A stretch of DNA of 64,000 nt, taken from assembly GCA_034436015.1 (NCBI GenBank), contig DAOTWG010000010.1, positions 124,001 through 188,000 of the forward strand, read 5' to 3'. The DNA comes from DAOTVX01 sp034436015 (GTDB lineage: Bacteria; Chloroflexota; Anaerolineae; Anaerolineales; Villigracilaceae). The notes beneath the pieces are model-generated. The model worked only from the letters and a program-made list of their open reading frames with translations, was not told the DNA's origin and did no database searches. Both the position numbers and the translations under genes were made by a program. Shown piece by piece: positions 61,901 through 64,000 of this stretch. Position 1 is the first letter of the stretch; each line of letters starts with the position of its first letter.

Positions 61901-62901
61901 GATTGAACCTCCTCGGTGAAGCTAGAGTGGCGCCGCTTCGGCAACGGAGGCGGCATCGGCAACCCTTCCGGCTTTCGCGGCCGCGGCCGTTCCTCGACCG
62001 ACTCCGGCGTTTCCACACCAATGCGCCCCATCGCCGGACGCGCGCTGACGAACTCGCGGCCAAATCCCAATGCCTCCGCCTTCTGCCCAAAGGCAATCCC
62101 CATGAGCTGGGTAAAGAACAGCACAGGAATGTGGTACCGGGTTTTGAAGTAACCGTTCACCTGCCCCTGAAACACGTCTAGATTCATCTGGCACATAGGA
62201 CACAGGGTCACAATTACATCCGCGCGATATTGGTCCGCGCCGGCAATAATGCGACGAATGAGTTCAAAAGCCGTCTCCGGACCAATCTGACTCATATGAC
62301 CACCACAACAGGAAGTCTTGAGCGGGAAATCAATTACCTCGGCGCCTAAAACCTTCATCAACTCGTCCAGCTCGGCAGGATGTTCCGGGTCAGAGAAGCG
62401 ATGGCCATAGTCGGGACGCGGCAACATGCAACCCACATAAGGCGCCACGCGCAAACCTGTAAGCGGTTTGACAACCTTCGCCCGCACTGCATCCAGGCCG
62501 ATATCGTTCAACACAACATCGAGCAAGTGACGGACCGCCAACGAGCCAGGCGTATAATGCAGACCTCCTGCCGCCAATGCTTGATTAATCTTTTCCCCAA
62601 ACGATCCGCCTTCTTGCATGTAATGGTCGGCCTTCGAGAGATTGAGATAGCAGGCCGAACAGGCTGCGACGACCGTCCGCGTCCCGTTTGCCTGTCTTTC
62701 GGCCAAAGCCAGGTTGCGGGCAATCAGAGTATAGGCTGGAGTGCGCTGGATAGCGAGATACTCGGTTGCGCCGCAACAATTCCAATCATCCACCTCGCGC
62801 ATGTGCACACCCAACACCTCGCACACCGCCCGCACAGACTGGTAGTAGGCTTTGGCGCTGCTTTCCATAGAACAGCCAGGGTAAAAAAGATACTCGTTCA
62901 T
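61897..62901 (-). CDS. hdrB: HdrB-like disulfide reductase subunit
   Basis: 334 residues with both CCG-type Cys sets: NCCGATEYLAIQ with CSACYLNL, and GCMLPRP, TSCCGGHMSQ with CPMCQMNLD. These bind the noncubane clusters that reduce CoM-S-S-CoB in methanogens. A C-terminal tail of about 40 Pro/Arg-rich residues is longer than usual. No CoM or CoB genes are seen, so the natural disulfide is unknown. The stop overlaps the hdrA start by four bases. GGAGGCGGC precedes the ATG. Confidence 0.93.
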   Translation of the reverse strand: MNEYLFYPGCSMESSAKAYYQSVRAVCEVLGVHMREVDDWNCCGATEYLAIQRTPAYTLIARNLALAERQANGTRTVVAACSACYLNLSKADHYMQEGGSFGEKINQALAAGGLHYTPGSLAVRHLLDVVLNDIGLDAVRAKVVKPLTGLRVAPYVGCMLPRPDYGHRFSDPEHPAELDELMKVLGAEVIDFPLKTSCCGGHMSQIGPETAFELIRRIIAGADQYRADVIVTLCPMCQMNLDVFQGQVNGYFKTRYHIPVLFFTQLMGIAFGQKAEALGFGREFVSARPAMGRIGVETPESVEERPRPRKPEGLPMPPPLPKRRHSSFTEEVQS

Positions 62902-63488
62902 GCCGCCTCCAGTTCCTTAGCGCGCCGCAAGATTTTCTTCAGGTCTGCCAGACCACGAATACGCTTCGGCGGCAAAGGCGAGACGCCGCGTTTAAACAAC
63001 ATGCCAACTGCAAGCGGCGCCATCGCCGGCAACCGCCGCGCGAGGCGCGGGTGGGTCAACGTCTGAATCCCGGCCAACCCGATCTCAAAACTACGCCCGT
63101 AGTTCTCTACGTACGTGATAAAGAGTTTCGAGAAGTCGGACGCAGTTCGGTCAGGTATAATTCCGGCCTCAAGAGCCATGTTCTTGAGCGTGTACATGAC
63201 ATCGGTGATGTGAATTTGTTGAGGGCAGCGAACGGTGCAATAGTAGCATGAGACACACATCCACGGCGTATTGCTTCGCAACACTTCCTCGCGCATTCCG
63301 GCGCGCAACATAGCAAAGATCGCCCGAGGAGTATGATCCATCGCATTGGCCGAAGGACAAGACCCTCCACAGGTGCCGCATTGAATGCACATCTCTAGGC
63401 GTGAGTCCCCAGGCGTGCGAGAGGCAACCTCTTGCATAAGCGTCAATGCCCCTCGGGGAGGATCGGCAACAGAGAGAGGTTGAGACAT
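62898..63488 (-). CDS. hdrC: HdrC-like iron-sulfur subunit
   Basis: 196 residues. Two [4Fe-4S] motifs, CIQCGTCGGSCPSA and CVSCYYCTVRCP, connect HdrA to HdrB. The ATG at 63488 has GGAG ten bases upstream; a TTG at 63512 is the alternative. First gene of the run; a TATAAT (63565-63560 on the reverse strand) about 70 bp upstream is the likely -10. The stop overlaps the hdrB start. Confidence 0.93.
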   Translation of the reverse strand: MSQPLSVADPPRGALTLMQEVASRTPGDSRLEMCIQCGTCGGSCPSANAMDHTPRAIFAMLRAGMREEVLRSNTPWMCVSCYYCTVRCPQQIHITDVMYTLKNMALEAGIIPDRTASDFSKLFITYVENYGRSFEIGLAGIQTLTHPRLARRLPAMAPLAVGMLFKRGVSPLPPKRIRGLADLKKILRRAKELEAA

Positions 63489-63659
63489 AGGCACATTCTC
63501 CGCTTGATACAAAGATTCGCGCAGGCAGACTCATCACGCCGCGCCTGCCTTCAAACACGATTATAAACCTTCCACCGTACCCTTTGAGGTGGGAGACGTC
63601 ATCCCTTCTTGTGATGAAACTCACGAAGCAAATTTGCCTGATTGTACCACCATTCAGAG

Positions 63660-63665
63660 TATAAT
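63660..63665 (+). promoter_or_regulatory. -10 element upstream of the UbiA-family gene
   Basis: TATAAT lies about 52 bp before the ATG at 63718. It overlaps an in-frame ATG at 63664, which makes that earlier start unlikely. Confidence 0.5.
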
Positions 63666-63717
63666 GTCGAAACCTTCCCGATTTCTTCACCCGCGAGGCT
63701 CTCCGATAAACCTCCTT

Positions 63718-64000
63718 ATGTGGCGCAAAGCATTAACCGTCATTCCACAAGTCTCGAAAGAGGAATGGGAGAAATTGGATTTCGTCTCCCGCTGGCTCAT
63801 CAGCACGCGAGCGGCAGTTCTGTTGATGACGTTACTCTCGGCAGCCTTGGCCGGCCTCTTCGCCTGGCACGATGGTTATTCCGTAAAGATTGGGGACTGG
63901 GTCTTATTGATTTTAGGACTCGTACTGGCGCATGCCACGAACAATCTATTCAACGATTTTACCGATTACGCGCGCGGCGTGGATCAGAACAACTACTACC
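63718..64000 (+). CDS. UbiA-family prenyltransferase (MenA-like), 3' end outside window
   Basis: 94 codons are visible. WLISTRAAVLLMTLLSAALAG forms the first helix, and the first Asp-rich motif appears in NNLFNDFTDYARGVD (Asn-x-x-x-Asp). The family attaches prenyl chains to aromatic rings. The layout resembles MenA (menaquinone) more than chlorophyll or heme O enzymes. It is divergent from the hdr-mvh run. Confidence 0.8.
   Translation, partial: MWRKALTVIPQVSKEEWEKLDFVSRWLISTRAAVLLMTLLSAALAGLFAWHDGYSVKIGDWVLLILGLVLAHATNNLFNDFTDYARGVDQNNYY

Overview
The window (about 54% GC by eye) reads as a bacterial chromosome, most likely a Chloroflexota member of the Anaerolineae type. This rests on the gene families: Thr/Pro-rich SH3 lipoproteins, a PPi-type phosphofructokinase, an APC potassium transporter with RCK proteins, an HdrABC-Mvh hydrogenase locus and a formate-THF ligase. 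No rRNA or ribosomal marker is present to prove it, so the assignment is inference. Genes lie on both strands in short operons, many joined by 4-base ATGA overlaps.

Layout. 1-10.1 kb: membrane glycosyltransferase (cut by the left edge), SDR, flippase-like protein, efp with a coupled small gene, a four-S1-domain protein, dipeptidase, CDP-paratose epimerase-like gene and two SH3 paralogues. 10.1-14.1 kb: a broken zinc-ribbon gene, a ferredoxin-reductase-like flavoprotein, a class IV aminotransferase and a tyrosine recombinase. 14.2-20.8 kb: a complete phosphate regulon, pstSCAB-phoU-phoB-phoR, with a Pho-box-like array and an intercistronic hairpin. 20.9-31.7 kb: a C39-like/beta-lactamase-like protein, mutL, tgt-uppP, fhs, tRNA-Leu, trmI and an S9 peptidase. 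31.8-46.5 kb: a frameshifted membrane gene, murJ, a TPR protein, a lipoprotein with an 18-bp coding minisatellite, a GH20-type enzyme, a 2-hydroxyacid dehydrogenase with a decayed glycerate kinase, a hydrogenase-maturation protease, a ROK kinase, a radical SAM gene, radC with an internal stop, a LysE exporter and a small conserved gene.

46.6-49.2 kb is a degraded island beside tRNA-Asn, holding a broken IS3-family element, a broken N4-cytosine-type DNA methyltransferase and an unrecognised remnant. 49.2-56.3 kb: a KimA-like K+ transporter with two RCK proteins, a lipoprotein serpin and a PPi-type phosphofructokinase. 55.8-63.5 kb is one long reverse-strand run: hdrC-hdrB-hdrA-mvhD-mvhG-mvhA, a hydrogenase protease and a lone cyclic-nucleotide-binding domain. 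It is predicted to couple H2 to ferredoxin and an unknown disulfide by flavin-based bifurcation. A UbiA-type prenyltransferase is cut by the right edge.

Two window-wide patterns stand out. First, several genes carry a -10 hexamer only 6-10 nt before the start codon and lack a clear Shine-Dalgarno, so they are probably leaderless. Second, at least six loci are broken. Many of those lesions are +/-1 changes in homopolymer runs, which may be read errors, while others are clean nonsense codons.
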